NCBI GenBank assembly: GCA_003500135.1 | Contig: DNTA01000011.1 | Location: 1-29,577 of the forward strand | Reading direction: 5' to 3' | Length of the DNA: 29,577 nucleotides | From: Cytophagales bacterium | GTDB taxonomy: Bacteria; Bacteroidota; Bacteroidia; Cytophagales; Cyclobacteriaceae | Part shown: positions 18,501-25,639 of the stretch, in pieces | Layout: the number at the start of each line of letters is the position of its first letter | Numbering within the stretch: position 1 is the stretch's first letter | Made by a program: the position numbers and the translations under genes | The notes under the pieces: model-generated | Databases searched by the model: none | What the model saw: only the letters and a program-made list of their open reading frames with translations | Told to the model about the DNA's origin: nothing

Positions 18501-18944
18501 AGATCAGCGGCCGATTTTTTGGAAGGAAGGACCTACCGCATAAATGTAAATGAATATGTACCCGAAGTCTCGTGGCAGCCCGGCCAACGGTTTCGACTCA
18601 CCACTACTTTTAACCTAAAGCAAAAACAGTCACTCAGCGAGGAAAATCCCGGATCGGCGATGTTCAGGGAAGCACAATTGCTAATGAAATTCAATAAGCC
18701 GGGGGATCAGTCGGCCAATGTACGTTTCAGTTGGATCAATATCGATTTCGATGGACGTGCTAACTCGCCGATAGGCTACGATTTGCTCGAGGCTTTGCAA
18801 CCCGGGGAAAATGCTACCTGGCAGGTAATCTGGCAAAAGAAAGTTATTAAGGGGCTACAGGTTTCTCTACAGTATGAGGGCAGGGCTTCAAGTGATCGGC
18901 CAGTAGTACATATTGGCAGAATGCAGGTAAGCGCCCTATTTTAA
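15507..18944 (+). CDS. Large predicted outer-membrane beta-barrel protein, unknown function
   Basis: A 1145-residue protein. The chosen ATG (15507) lies inside the last codons of the kinase gene and gives a signal peptide MFRRRHIQYGILFAMLLWSL cleaved near SEA/QQ; an earlier in-frame ATG at 15432 would put a non-signal leader in front. Residues about 138-215 contain RGISFGNTQDVFVNSALNLQ and EFDNVFIEMYNDQLSVKGGD, a pattern I associate with large Bacteroidota outer-membrane proteins, with a distant SprA-like flavour. Alternating strands fill the rest, and the C-terminus is QVSALF, with the terminal Phe expected of a BAM substrate. A loop DDNGDGEKGLNEF (around base 17991) resembles a calcium-binding DxNxDG site. 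Translation is probably coupled to the kinase. Family membership is uncertain. Confidence 0.75.
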   Translation: MFRRRHIQYGILFAMLLWSLSSEAQQRCRWFKNFDRPFVLDSATIIPSSIFIGNDPLAGITYDVNSGNAIIEKGSKDSVKVCYLPIAYNLSKEVYRRSYTAYKENQLMQRSFADTSAQKAFLVEREELFGSGQLYKSGSLTRGISFGNTQDVFVNSALNLQLEGQLADNLNIRAAITDQNVPFQPEGNTARVQEFDNVFIEMYNDQLSVKGGDIILTNPETEFLRFRKNVQGGLADVQYKIGNQNARTKAGISLAKGQFASIALDVQEGVQGPYRIPIPGGVTAFTIIMAGSERVFLDGRQLQRGFNNDYVIDYNQAEITFTGNVLITQFSRVRIDIEYSDQQFNRTIITAGHEQNIGNNTLYVHHYSEKDNENQAFGTDLTADEAAYLATIGDSLELAFTDGAREVEYNSDEVQYVITDTLFNGSTFEIYRIAEEEQSPVYRVSFNDVGQGQGDYVLKNTSVSGRVFEWVGPGNGRYMPLKRLPAPNKKSMTTIGAQIPVKATGHFFGELALTELDLNLFSNIDNDDNSGYAYRLGYRLQEKVKLVGEYQLTGHLTYEYDNENFSPVDRFRYIEFDRDWSYNPSQSQDATVDQIVNGRFNLEKNPANLLSYEITRRKRGQFIDGFQHQAYLNKSFGNLLLKSQGFLLNNSTEQFTSKWYRLKADLAYQNPYIVPGYIFHYDDNRVFAPESDSVTSTAMNFKEHAFYIEQGDSAKVKYKAQYSYRDDFLPQEGALRPFTTAQTVQMNLEKSAGKQQVSWNMYYRKLDNLLADTAATEETIQGQLNWYGQFINGILRSDLRYGIGNGRELRRDFIYVKVPTGQGTHTWRDDNGDGEKGLNEFYPAVNSDEKNYIRVFTPTNEFVQSYDLMFNYRLSFKLPSSWKGRGGMLKFLHKFSGNAAWTVNRKMLDDNLFNRLSPIEKDLDEKDLLSQRNLLKGTLYYNRNNPDFGMNADYQVSDSKQFLTNGFESRGLDQWSATIRGAVGRTYFLKFRYQNAMERSAADFLEGRTYRINVNEYVPEVSWQPGQRFRLTTTFNLKQKQSLSEENPGSAMFREAQLLMKFNKPGDQSANVRFSWINIDFDGRANSPIGYDLLEALQPGENATWQVIWQKKVIKGLQVSLQYEGRASSDRPVVHIGRMQVSALF

Positions 18945-18953
18945 GAAAATGTA

Positions 18954-19709
18954 TTAACCATTTCGTTTTTTCACTGCTTCCATCAGCTTATTGGCATACA
19001 TAAAGTCCTGCAATTCGGGTATTTCGTTGTCGAGAATATTTTCATTCGAACCCTCCCAAAGTTTTTTCCCCTTGTACATAAACATTACGCGCTCCCCGAT
19101 TTCCATTACCGAATTCATATCGTGGGTGACGACAATGGTGGTAATATCAAGTTCATGGGTGATCTCATGGATCAGGTTATCGATTACAATGGCCGTTATT
19201 GGGTCGAGACCGGAGTTGGGTTCATCGCAGAACAGGTATTGCGAGTTGGCTACCAATGCGCGCGCAATGCCTACTCTTTTTTTCATACCACCACTTAATT
19301 CCGAAGGCATTTTGTTGTTGGAATTTTCTAATCCTACCCGTTTGAGAATGGAATTCACACGATCAAGCTTTTCTTCCTTGTGCATTTTAGTAAGCATATC
19401 GAGCGGGAACATCACGTTTTCCTCCACATTTTTTGAATCAAATAGTGCAGCGCCCTGAAACAGCATGCCAATTTCCCGCCTGATTTCCCGCCTCACTTGT
19501 CTTTTTCCATGTGTAAAGTCACGATTGTCATAAAATACAGATCCTTCATCGGGCTGCACCAGCCCCACTATGCACTTGAGCAGAACACTTTTACCGGTAC
19601 CACTGGACCCTATGATCAGGTTGGTTTTTCCCTTATCAAAATATCCGCTGATATTGTGAAGTACGGTTTTACCATCGAATGACTTCTGTATGTTGTTGAT
19701 CTCAATCAT
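18954..19709 (-). CDS. ABC transporter ATP-binding protein, MlaF-like (lipid asymmetry/MCE transport)
   Basis: A 251-residue ATPase with Walker A GSSGTGKS (34-41), signature LSGGMKKR (138-145), Walker B/D-loop CDEPNSGLDP (161-170) and the switch histidine in VVTHDMNS. LSGGMKKR and the short C-terminal extension are typical of MlaF/Ttg2A rather than generic importers. With the MlaE-like permease 5 nt upstream it should form the inner-membrane engine that moves phospholipids through an MCE protein. The stop is only 9 nt from the convergent stop of the outer-membrane protein gene. No MCE (MlaD-like) gene follows, which is the usual arrangement. Confidence 0.9.
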   Translation of the reverse strand: MIEINNIQKSFDGKTVLHNISGYFDKGKTNLIIGSSGTGKSVLLKCIVGLVQPDEGSVFYDNRDFTHGKRQVRREIRREIGMLFQGAALFDSKNVEENVMFPLDMLTKMHKEEKLDRVNSILKRVGLENSNNKMPSELSGGMKKRVGIARALVANSQYLFCDEPNSGLDPITAIVIDNLIHEITHELDITTIVVTHDMNSVMEIGERVMFMYKGKKLWEGSNENILDNEIPELQDFMYANKLMEAVKKRNG

Positions 19710-19714
19710 GGGTT

Positions 19715-20443
19715 TTAAAGCAATAGTTCAGCCAACAGATAATCGGCAATTAAGATTGAAATACAGGATTTGGTCACGGCTGATGTACTGGATTTACCTA
19801 CTTCCAGCGCTCCACCGCTCGTATAATACCCTTCGAAACTTGATATGGAAGAAACCAAAAAGGCAAATACAAATGACTTTTGCAGGGCAAAAAACACGGA
19901 ATAGGCCTGGAATTCGGCACGTATACCATAGATGTACTCTGTTGGAGTGATGGCTTCGGTCAATGTACCGGCCAGGTAACCACCCATATGCGATAAGAAA
20001 GCCGCCAGAATTACCAACATAGGATACGTGATCAGGCTGGCCATTATTTTTGGCAGGGCCAAAAATGATATGGAGTTGATCCCCATTACTTCCAGCGCAT
20101 CTACCTGTTCCGATATTTTCATGGTGCCCAGTTCACTGGCAATGTTCGATCCTACCTTTCCGGCAAAAACTATGGCCGTAATGGTAGGCGCCAGCTCGAG
20201 AAGGGTCATATCGCGCACGATCAGGGCTATGATATAGTTAGGGATCAAAGGGCTGACCAGGTTATAGGCCGTCTGAATGCAGGTTACCGCACCAATAAAG
20301 GTGGAAACAATGCTGACGATCACAAGGGAGCCAACACCTATTTTAATACATTCATCCAGGATGAGGCGAACGTATACCATAAAGCGCTCCCTTTTGACAA
20401 GGAGCAATCCCAGAAAAATAAAATACTTACCAATCGCTTTCAT
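19715..20443 (-). CDS. ABC transporter permease, MlaE-like
   Basis: A 242-residue membrane protein of the MlaE/DUF140 permease family. Markers are the amphipathic N-terminus, FIGAVTCIQTAYNL (about 47-60), and ELAPTITAIVFAGKVGSNIASELGTMK with SEQVDALEVMGIN, the family's most conserved cytoplasmic loop. Five hydrophobic spans are seen. It pairs with the MlaF-like ATPase 5 nt downstream on the same strand, and the two are presumably cotranscribed. A perfect TAnnTTTG element lies 35 nt upstream of its ATG. The substrate, phospholipid or another lipid, is inferred from the family. Confidence 0.9.
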   Translation of the reverse strand: MKAIGKYFIFLGLLLVKRERFMVYVRLILDECIKIGVGSLVIVSIVSTFIGAVTCIQTAYNLVSPLIPNYIIALIVRDMTLLELAPTITAIVFAGKVGSNIASELGTMKISEQVDALEVMGINSISFLALPKIMASLITYPMLVILAAFLSHMGGYLAGTLTEAITPTEYIYGIRAEFQAYSVFFALQKSFVFAFLVSSISSFEGYYTSGGALEVGKSSTSAVTKSCISILIADYLLAELLL

Positions 20444-20477
20444 GAATTATTGCTGCGCTTCCTGGACAGGTTTCTCT

Positions 20478-20485
20478 CAAAGTTA
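20478..20485 (-). promoter_or_regulatory. Candidate Bacteroidota -7 promoter element for mlaE-mlaF
   Basis: On the minus strand this reads TAACTTTG, a full match to the Bacteroidota -7 consensus TAnnTTTG, and implies a leader of about 28 nt before the mlaE ATG (20443). The nearest TTTG upstream is only 13 nt away (20499-20502), shorter than the usual -33 spacing, so only the -7 element is convincing. Confidence 0.4.
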
Positions 20486-20570
20486 ATGATTAAGATCTCA
20501 AATAGCTTCCGGCTGGTCAAAAAAACTGAAAAAACGGGTTCAGGGTTCAATGACATTCTTTTCGCTTGAT

Positions 20571-21287
20571 TTACAGATCACCCAATTGCGGCCGCATGAT
20601 CAGCTCTTCCACTACCGTACGATCCGATAGGGCGTATACATCAAAAATGCTTTTAGCCACATCTTCCGCGGGAATAAACCTTTCTTCCGGCAGGTCTACA
20701 CCTTCCCAGCTTGGTGTTAAGGTAGCGCCCGGCATAACCGCTGTTACCCTTATTCCTTTATCTTTCAGCTCTTCACGAATAGATTTTGAAAAGCCCAGCA
20801 TGGCAAATTTGGAAATACCATAGGAACCGCCATTTTCATAGGCTTTGATACTGGCAATCGAGCATAGGTTAAAAATATGGCCACTGCCAAAGTCTGCCAT
20901 TTTCGGGGCCAAACCACGCGTAACGTAATAAGCGCTGTACAGATTGGTATTGATCATGAGTTCAAGGTTGCCTTCCGGTTCTGACAATACAGGGCCTGGT
21001 ATGAAAACACCCGAATTATTGATCAGCACATCAATGTTGGTATCCACCTCCAGAGCGCTTTCAACAAATTTTTGACACCCCTCTTTGGTAGAAAGGTCTG
21101 CTGAATAGCTGAAGATCTTGGCGCCCGAATATTTATCCAATACCTCCTTTTCCAGTGATGACAGGTTTTCTGTGCTTCGGGAACAGGTAATGATCTCAAA
21201 TCCTTCATCTATGAATTTGTACACCAGCGCTTTACCGATTCCCTTGGTGCCTCCGGTGATGACCGCGGTTTTTCTTAGCTGCGTCAT
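20571..21287 (-). CDS. Short-chain dehydrogenase/reductase (SDR), classical type
   Basis: A 238-residue NAD(P)-dependent oxidoreductase. It has the Rossmann motif TGGTKGIG (11-18), NNSG (90-93, the NNAG position), N114, S143, and the catalytic pair Y156 and K160 in YGISK. The start is the ATG at 21287; an upstream in-frame ATG at 21326 would overlap the promoter element and adds a non-family leader. SRS after the second strand (about 36-38) suggests an NADP(H) preference, as arginine there is common in NADPH-using members. The substrate cannot be read from sequence. The gene stands alone between the mlaEF pair and the gld terminator, with its own promoter and an operator-like palindrome. Confidence 0.9.
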   Translation of the reverse strand: MTQLRKTAVITGGTKGIGKALVYKFIDEGFEIITCSRSTENLSSLEKEVLDKYSGAKIFSYSADLSTKEGCQKFVESALEVDTNIDVLINNSGVFIPGPVLSEPEGNLELMINTNLYSAYYVTRGLAPKMADFGSGHIFNLCSIASIKAYENGGSYGISKFAMLGFSKSIREELKDKGIRVTAVMPGATLTPSWEGVDLPEERFIPAEDVAKSIFDVYALSDRTVVEELIMRPQLGDL

Positions 21288-21314
21288 ATAATTGAAATGG
21301 TTGATATCAAGTTT

Positions 21315-21344
21315 CAAAAATATCAATCAAAGCTATTCATCAAA
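21315..21344 (-). promoter_or_regulatory. Predicted Bacteroidota-type promoter of the SDR gene
   Basis: On the minus strand, TTTG (21344-21341) is followed after 18 nt by TATTTTTG (21322-21315), a full match to the -7 consensus TAnnTTTG at roughly the expected spacing from a -33 TTTG. The implied leader to the ATG at 21287 is about 20 nt. Confidence 0.6.
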
Positions 21345-21354
21345 GCGCTTTGAT
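21339..21354. promoter_or_regulatory. 16-bp perfect palindrome overlapping the -33 element (operator candidate)
   Basis: ATCAAAGCGCTTTGAT is a perfect palindrome with a central CG, and its core AAAGCGCTTT resembles LacI/GalR-family operators. The left half, ATCAAAGC, is repeated directly at 21326-21333, 13 bp away. An 11-bp inverted repeat (CAAAAATATCA at 21315-21325, TGATATTTTTG at 21351-21361) also brackets the region and shares bases with the -7 element. This layout suits a repressor that blocks the SDR promoter. Confidence 0.55.
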
Positions 21355-21421
21355 ATTTTTGGTTTGAAATAACGGCTTTTATTTCGAACTACAAAATTGC
21401 CCTATAGTTTAGCCATCTCAT

Positions 21422-21458
21422 AAAAAAGCCCTGTTGTCTATTAGCAGGGCTTTTTTTT
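21422..21458 (-). terminator. Intrinsic terminator of the gld operon
   Basis: The stem gccctg/cagggc (21428-21433, 21444-21449, plus one flanking pair on the outer side) extends through A/T pairs and has a ten-base loop. On the minus strand it is followed by a run of six T and lies 15 nt past the DUF4340 stop. A T-run also flanks the other side, so it could act in both directions, but no plus-strand gene runs into it. Confidence 0.85.
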
Positions 21459-21472
21459 GGGAATGGAATGCA

Positions 21473-22387
21473 TTATAAAAAGTAATCCCGTGCTTTAAAG
21501 ATCATATCTATTTTATCAGCATCCGCAAAAAGGTTCCCGGCGTTGTGACTGGAATGCAATAGCCATTGGCGCTGAGGATGTGCAAATGCCCTGATCACCT
21601 GGGTTGCGTCCTTGCCTTTTTCATGAATTGTGATCTGGTAATCCGGCTGGCTTAGGGCGCTGGGTTTTACATCGTCTGCAAAATCAGCGCCATTCATATA
21701 TCTTATGCTGTTCAGGAATTGTGCGGTTTTTGCGGAATCGGCCGGTTGACCACCGATGGCCCATTCGCCGGATGTTTTATCCAATACAAAGGCGCTGTCA
21801 CTATACACAAACTCTACGCGCTCCACTGAATCTTTGTTGATCCTTATCAACTCTTTGAACCGGTAATCGGCCGGATCTGAACCAATTGACATCGACATAA
21901 AATTGTCAGCGGCATATACTTCGTCTTCGTTGCTCAACCGCACATAGCTGAGGAACTGCCTTTGCCCCTGCATGGCAAACCGGCCTACAATTAGGTCCAG
22001 TGATTTCTCATCCCCCTCAAAAACAGTCACATGTGTTCCGGCTGAATCTACCTGAAAGTCCTGCCAGTTTTCCTGTTTTTTTGTAACCAGTCGCGAGGGT
22101 TTGACACTCATTAGGGTACCGATCAGGTTGTCTACGCTTCCTTTGCGGGTATCAACATATTCACCTGCCTCATTTTTCACCTGCCAGTTACCGTTTTTTT
22201 TGAGTTCCAGCAACTCGTTTCCTTTCGCGATTACGATTTTATCTACTTTGGCGGTATCCATTTCCACAAGGGTAGTCCTCAGGTTTTCACTTTTACTGTT
22301 GTTGTCGCCCAACCCCATTACCAGATAAATGCCGGCCAAAACCAACAGCACAATGATTAAAACTTTGTTATTGATCTTCTTGAACAT
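21473..22387 (-). CDS. DUF4340 domain protein, last gene of the gld operon
   Basis: A 304-residue protein with one N-terminal membrane anchor (about 8-26) and a long extracytoplasmic domain. The first part, LVEMDTAKVDKIVIAKGNEL followed by LELKKNGNWQVKNE, and repeated similar beta units (RVEFVYSDSAFVLDKTSGEWAI) match the repeating DUF4340 fold. DUF4340 genes commonly sit directly after GldG-type genes, and the protein is thought to act with that ABC transporter, though its role is unproven. It starts 20 nt after gldG and ends just before the terminator. Confidence 0.85.
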   Translation of the reverse strand: MFKKINNKVLIIVLLVLAGIYLVMGLGDNNSKSENLRTTLVEMDTAKVDKIVIAKGNELLELKKNGNWQVKNEAGEYVDTRKGSVDNLIGTLMSVKPSRLVTKKQENWQDFQVDSAGTHVTVFEGDEKSLDLIVGRFAMQGQRQFLSYVRLSNEDEVYAADNFMSMSIGSDPADYRFKELIRINKDSVERVEFVYSDSAFVLDKTSGEWAIGGQPADSAKTAQFLNSIRYMNGADFADDVKPSALSQPDYQITIHEKGKDATQVIRAFAHPQRQWLLHSSHNAGNLFADADKIDMIFKARDYFL

Positions 22388-22407
22388 AGTGTTCCGGGTT
22401 TATCGTT

Positions 22408-23928
22408 TTAAATACTTCCTTGTATCCATTTTTGTCGCTTTCGCATATAGCGCTGGCGGCGGATCAGTCCGAGGAGCAGCGCCATCAATATCGGGGCGAA
22501 TACATTGCCCCATTTCAATAGGGCTTTTTTGCCGTCTTCCACGTTATCCAGCGGGCGGTTGGTTACGCCTTTGGTACGTAACGCGATCAGGCCGGTGTCG
22601 TCCGAAAGCCAGTCAATGGCGTTGGTGGCCAGGTTGGCATTGTCTTCATTGATTTGCTGCATCTGCTGCCCCTCGCCGTTAAGGGCAAATGAACCATTGG
22701 CTACAACCACCATTTTGGCATTACCTGTACCGGCCAGAGGCCCTTCCACAGCCAAAGCGGTCACCTGGTTAGGGTTGGTAAAGTCACTCTCCTGCCAGTT
22801 CTTTTGTATGTTGATAAAAGCCGGAGCGGGAGAAAGGCCTGACATATCAGAGGTAAATGCCAGTGGCGTGTACTGCGTAGCGGAATCGATAGGATCATAG
22901 GTGATGTTACAGGTAAAGGGCATGATCACCGATTCCAGGCCCTGGGTCACCGGATGGTCTTCCGAAAAACTGGATATGATGGGAAGATAGGGCAGGCTCA
23001 TGGGTATGTTCATGGTAAAGCCACCCTGCCGCTGCTGTACGGTCACATTGGCACAGCTGGCATCGATCACATAGTTTTGTGTAAGATTGATCCCTTTTTT
23101 AGCCAGCCAGTCAATCATTCCAATTTGATGCTTTGCCTGCAGGTATTGCGAGTTCAGGTCTTCAGAAAGGTTGTTATAGGCCACGAAAAGACTGCCTCCG
23201 TTATCGAGGAAGCGGTCAATTTTATTAAAATGGCTCGCAGGGATGGTGTCTTTCGGCGCGATCCATACCAGTGATTTATAGTAGGAAGGGATCTCCGCTG
23301 TATCAGTGATGGTATAGGGCTCCACATTGTACAGTGCCGAAAGTTCCTGTACTACCTGCATCGAGGCCTGCACAGAGGGCTCGCCATGTCCCTGGATAAA
23401 GGCCACCGATGGTTTGTCCGTTGTGGCCAGCTTTTTAATAGATCTGGTTAGGGCGTATTCCATGCCGGCACCCGGTTGTACCAGGGGAATGACTTCGCGG
23501 TTTTCGCCTTTTTCAATGTTCACACCCAGGTAGGCGCGCAACTGCTGGGCCTGGTCTTTTTTGTTGACATTGACCATTACGGGATTTATCCCTTTTTGCT
23601 GCGCCTCGCGCTCTAGTTCGTCACTTTCATTTGGGTTAATGAATTTGTAAACGACATTCCCATCCGAGCGAGTTTCGTATTCCACCAATAAGTCCTGGAA
23701 ATCATTTTTGATCTTAAGGAGCTGTGGAGGAAGGTCCTCGGTAAAATAAGCCGTTACCGTTACCGCATCGTCCAGGTCACCTAGCAGGTCCTTGGTAGGC
23801 TCACTAAGTGTATAACGCTGGTCTTCAGTAAAATCCAGTCTGAAGTAGGCTTTATTGGCAATCAGGTTCACCACCACAATAATGCCTACAAATATGATCA
23901 ATTGAGTAATTACAGTGCTTTTCTTCAT
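22408..23928 (-). CDS. gldG: Gliding motility-associated ABC transporter substrate-binding-like protein GldG
   Basis: A 506-residue protein with an N-terminal membrane span (about 8-25), a large extracytoplasmic domain, and a second span near the C-terminus (about 477-493) followed by a basic tail. Family stretches include RLDFTEDQRYTLSEPTKDLL (30-49), VVYKFINPNES and VAFIQGHGEPSVQ. GldG works with the GldF permease and the GldA ATPase, a transporter required for gliding in Flavobacterium johnsoniae although many Bacteroidota lack it. It starts 12 nt downstream of gldF. Gliding itself cannot be concluded, since homologues occur in non-gliding species. Confidence 0.88.
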   Translation of the reverse strand: MKKSTVITQLIIFVGIIVVVNLIANKAYFRLDFTEDQRYTLSEPTKDLLGDLDDAVTVTAYFTEDLPPQLLKIKNDFQDLLVEYETRSDGNVVYKFINPNESDELEREAQQKGINPVMVNVNKKDQAQQLRAYLGVNIEKGENREVIPLVQPGAGMEYALTRSIKKLATTDKPSVAFIQGHGEPSVQASMQVVQELSALYNVEPYTITDTAEIPSYYKSLVWIAPKDTIPASHFNKIDRFLDNGGSLFVAYNNLSEDLNSQYLQAKHQIGMIDWLAKKGINLTQNYVIDASCANVTVQQRQGGFTMNIPMSLPYLPIISSFSEDHPVTQGLESVIMPFTCNITYDPIDSATQYTPLAFTSDMSGLSPAPAFINIQKNWQESDFTNPNQVTALAVEGPLAGTGNAKMVVVANGSFALNGEGQQMQQINEDNANLATNAIDWLSDDTGLIALRTKGVTNRPLDNVEDGKKALLKWGNVFAPILMALLLGLIRRQRYMRKRQKWIQGSI

Positions 23929-23940
23929 AATGACAAAGGT

Positions 23941-24666
23941 TTAATTGTGCCAGTTCCGTTTCGATAGCATGCTCTGTGAAAAAATAAGTCCCAGCAGAAT
24001 GATGGACACAAAATACAGAATGTCGCGACTATCGATCACTCCACGCGACATAGAATTGAAGTGGTTCTGAGCGCTGAAATAAGTGAGGATCTCACCAGCC
24101 GTACCGGTAAGTCCACTGCCGATGATACTAAACAAAAGCAGGAAAACCAGCCCGAAAGCGATGGCCAACAACAAAGCCACAATCTGGTTGTTGGTAATGC
24201 TGCTGGAAAAAATGCCCAGGCTGATAAAGGCGGCTGCCAGTAGGGTAAGACCAATATATCCACCCCAAACAGCGCCATGATCAATATTGCCCAGCGATGA
24301 AATGGTAATGTAGTAGGGAATAGTACATGCCAGTCCGATCAATACGATGATCAGGCTGGAGAGGAACTTGCCCATTACAATCTGCCAGTCGCTTACGGCC
24401 TTGGTGCTCAGCAGCTCAATAGTGCCGGCCCGGTTTTCTTCCGCCAGGGTGCGCATGGTAATGGCGGGCACCAGAAGCAGCAGGGTTAAAAAGCAAACTT
24501 GAAAAAAAGGCTGCATGGTAGCCTGGCCATAGAAAAATACATTGTTACTGGCCAGCCAGGTAAAAAAACCGGTGAGCCCCAGAAAAAGTATTATGATCAC
24601 ATAAGCGATGAGCGAATCGAAATAGGAGTACAGCTCTCGTTTTGTGATTACCCATATTTTAGTCAT
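23941..24666 (-). CDS. gldF: Gliding motility-associated ABC transporter permease GldF
   Basis: A 241-residue ABC-2-type permease with six hydrophobic spans. The conserved cytoplasmic loop TMRTLAEENRAGTIELLSTK (about 71-90) is diagnostic of the GldF/ABC-2 family, and the N-terminus WVITKRELYSYFDSLIAYV is also typical. It forms the membrane channel energised by GldA, with GldG as extracytoplasmic partner. It lies 46 nt downstream of gldA and 12 nt upstream of gldG. Confidence 0.9.
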   Translation of the reverse strand: MTKIWVITKRELYSYFDSLIAYVIIILFLGLTGFFTWLASNNVFFYGQATMQPFFQVCFLTLLLLVPAITMRTLAEENRAGTIELLSTKAVSDWQIVMGKFLSSLIIVLIGLACTIPYYITISSLGNIDHGAVWGGYIGLTLLAAAFISLGIFSSSITNNQIVALLLAIAFGLVFLLLFSIIGSGLTGTAGEILTYFSAQNHFNSMSRGVIDSRDILYFVSIILLGLIFSQSMLSKRNWHN

Positions 24667-24712
24667 AGCTGATTTGTTTCTTGGTCAAACATTTAATTCA
24701 CTTGCTGAAATA

Positions 24713-25639
24713 TTAGTTGGTCACCTCACGGAAGACATCTTCCAGACGCGTTTCTTTGGTCGTCAGTTCGGTGAGGTACCACTTGTTTTGAACACAAAGG
24801 TCAAAAACCTCCTTCTTGGATGATACTTCCGGTTTGCTTTGCACCTGGAAGTAGTTGGCCTGTCCATTGATGGTTTCAACCGTTTGAACAGTTGATAATC
24901 CGAGGAGCGATTTCTTGAGTTCGGCATTTTCCGGAGCTTCGATCTGCACCGTGATCAGTTCCTGCCCCTGTGCCTGCTTTCGCAAGTTTTCTGCCGTACC
25001 GTCGGCCACTATCTTGCCCCGGTTGATGATCAGGATGCGATCGCAGGTAGCTTCCACTTCCGAAAGTATGTGAGAACTGAGGATGACCGTTTTCTCCTTG
25101 CCCAACTCTTTGATCAGCTTTCTGATCTCCACGATCTGGTTGGGGTCCAGTCCGGTAGTCGGTTCATCCAGGATCAGCACCTCGGGGTCGTGGATCATAG
25201 CCTGCGCCAGGCCTACCCGCTGCCGGTATCCTTTTGACAGCTCGCTGATCTTTTTGTGCCGTTCCCTGTTCAGACCGCACAGGTCGATCATTTCACTGAT
25301 GCGGCCATTGATGTTTTCCTTCGGCACACCCTGGATTTCGGCAGTGAACCTGAGGTAATCGATTATGGCCATATCGGTGTACAACGGGTTGTTTTCAGGC
25401 AGGTAGCCGATCCGCTTTTTGATCTCCTCCGGATGCTCATCGGCATTGAACTGATCGAGCATCACCTGGCCTGCATTGGGCGCCATATAGCAGGTAATGA
25501 TCTTCATAGTGGTACTTTTGCCTGCTCCATTGGGGCCTAAAAAGCCGACCACTTCGCCTGTTTTTACCTCAAAAGAAATATCATCAACGGCTTTCTGCTC
25601 GCCGTATGTCTTTGTGAGACGGGTTACTTGTATCGACAT
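24713..25639 (-). CDS. gldA: Gliding motility-associated ABC transporter ATPase GldA
   Basis: A 308-residue ATPase with Walker A GPNGAGKST (35-43), Q-loop region IGYLPENNPLY (with E82 in place of the usual Q), signature LSKGYRQR (134-141), Walker B LILDEPTTGLDP, switch His in ILSSHILSEVE, and an extra C-terminal domain ending TRLEDVFREVTN. The LPENNPLY and LSKGYRQRVGLAQAMIHDP combination is characteristic of GldA. It is the first gene of the gldA-gldF-gldG-DUF4340 unit. Only a moderate promoter candidate is visible upstream (25663-25693). Confidence 0.92.
   Translation of the reverse strand: MSIQVTRLTKTYGEQKAVDDISFEVKTGEVVGFLGPNGAGKSTTMKIITCYMAPNAGQVMLDQFNADEHPEEIKKRIGYLPENNPLYTDMAIIDYLRFTAEIQGVPKENINGRISEMIDLCGLNRERHKKISELSKGYRQRVGLAQAMIHDPEVLILDEPTTGLDPNQIVEIRKLIKELGKEKTVILSSHILSEVEATCDRILIINRGKIVADGTAENLRKQAQGQELITVQIEAPENAELKKSLLGLSTVQTVETINGQANYFQVQSKPEVSSKKEVFDLCVQNKWYLTELTTKETRLEDVFREVTN

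Noticed and set aside
18944..18954. A bidirectional terminator between the convergent outer-membrane protein and mlaF genes
   Set aside because: Only nine bases separate the stops and no stable stem with a T-run is visible.
20530..20560. gggttcagggttcaatg, T-loop-like sequence suggesting a tRNA
   Set aside because: No acceptor or anticodon stem can be paired around it.
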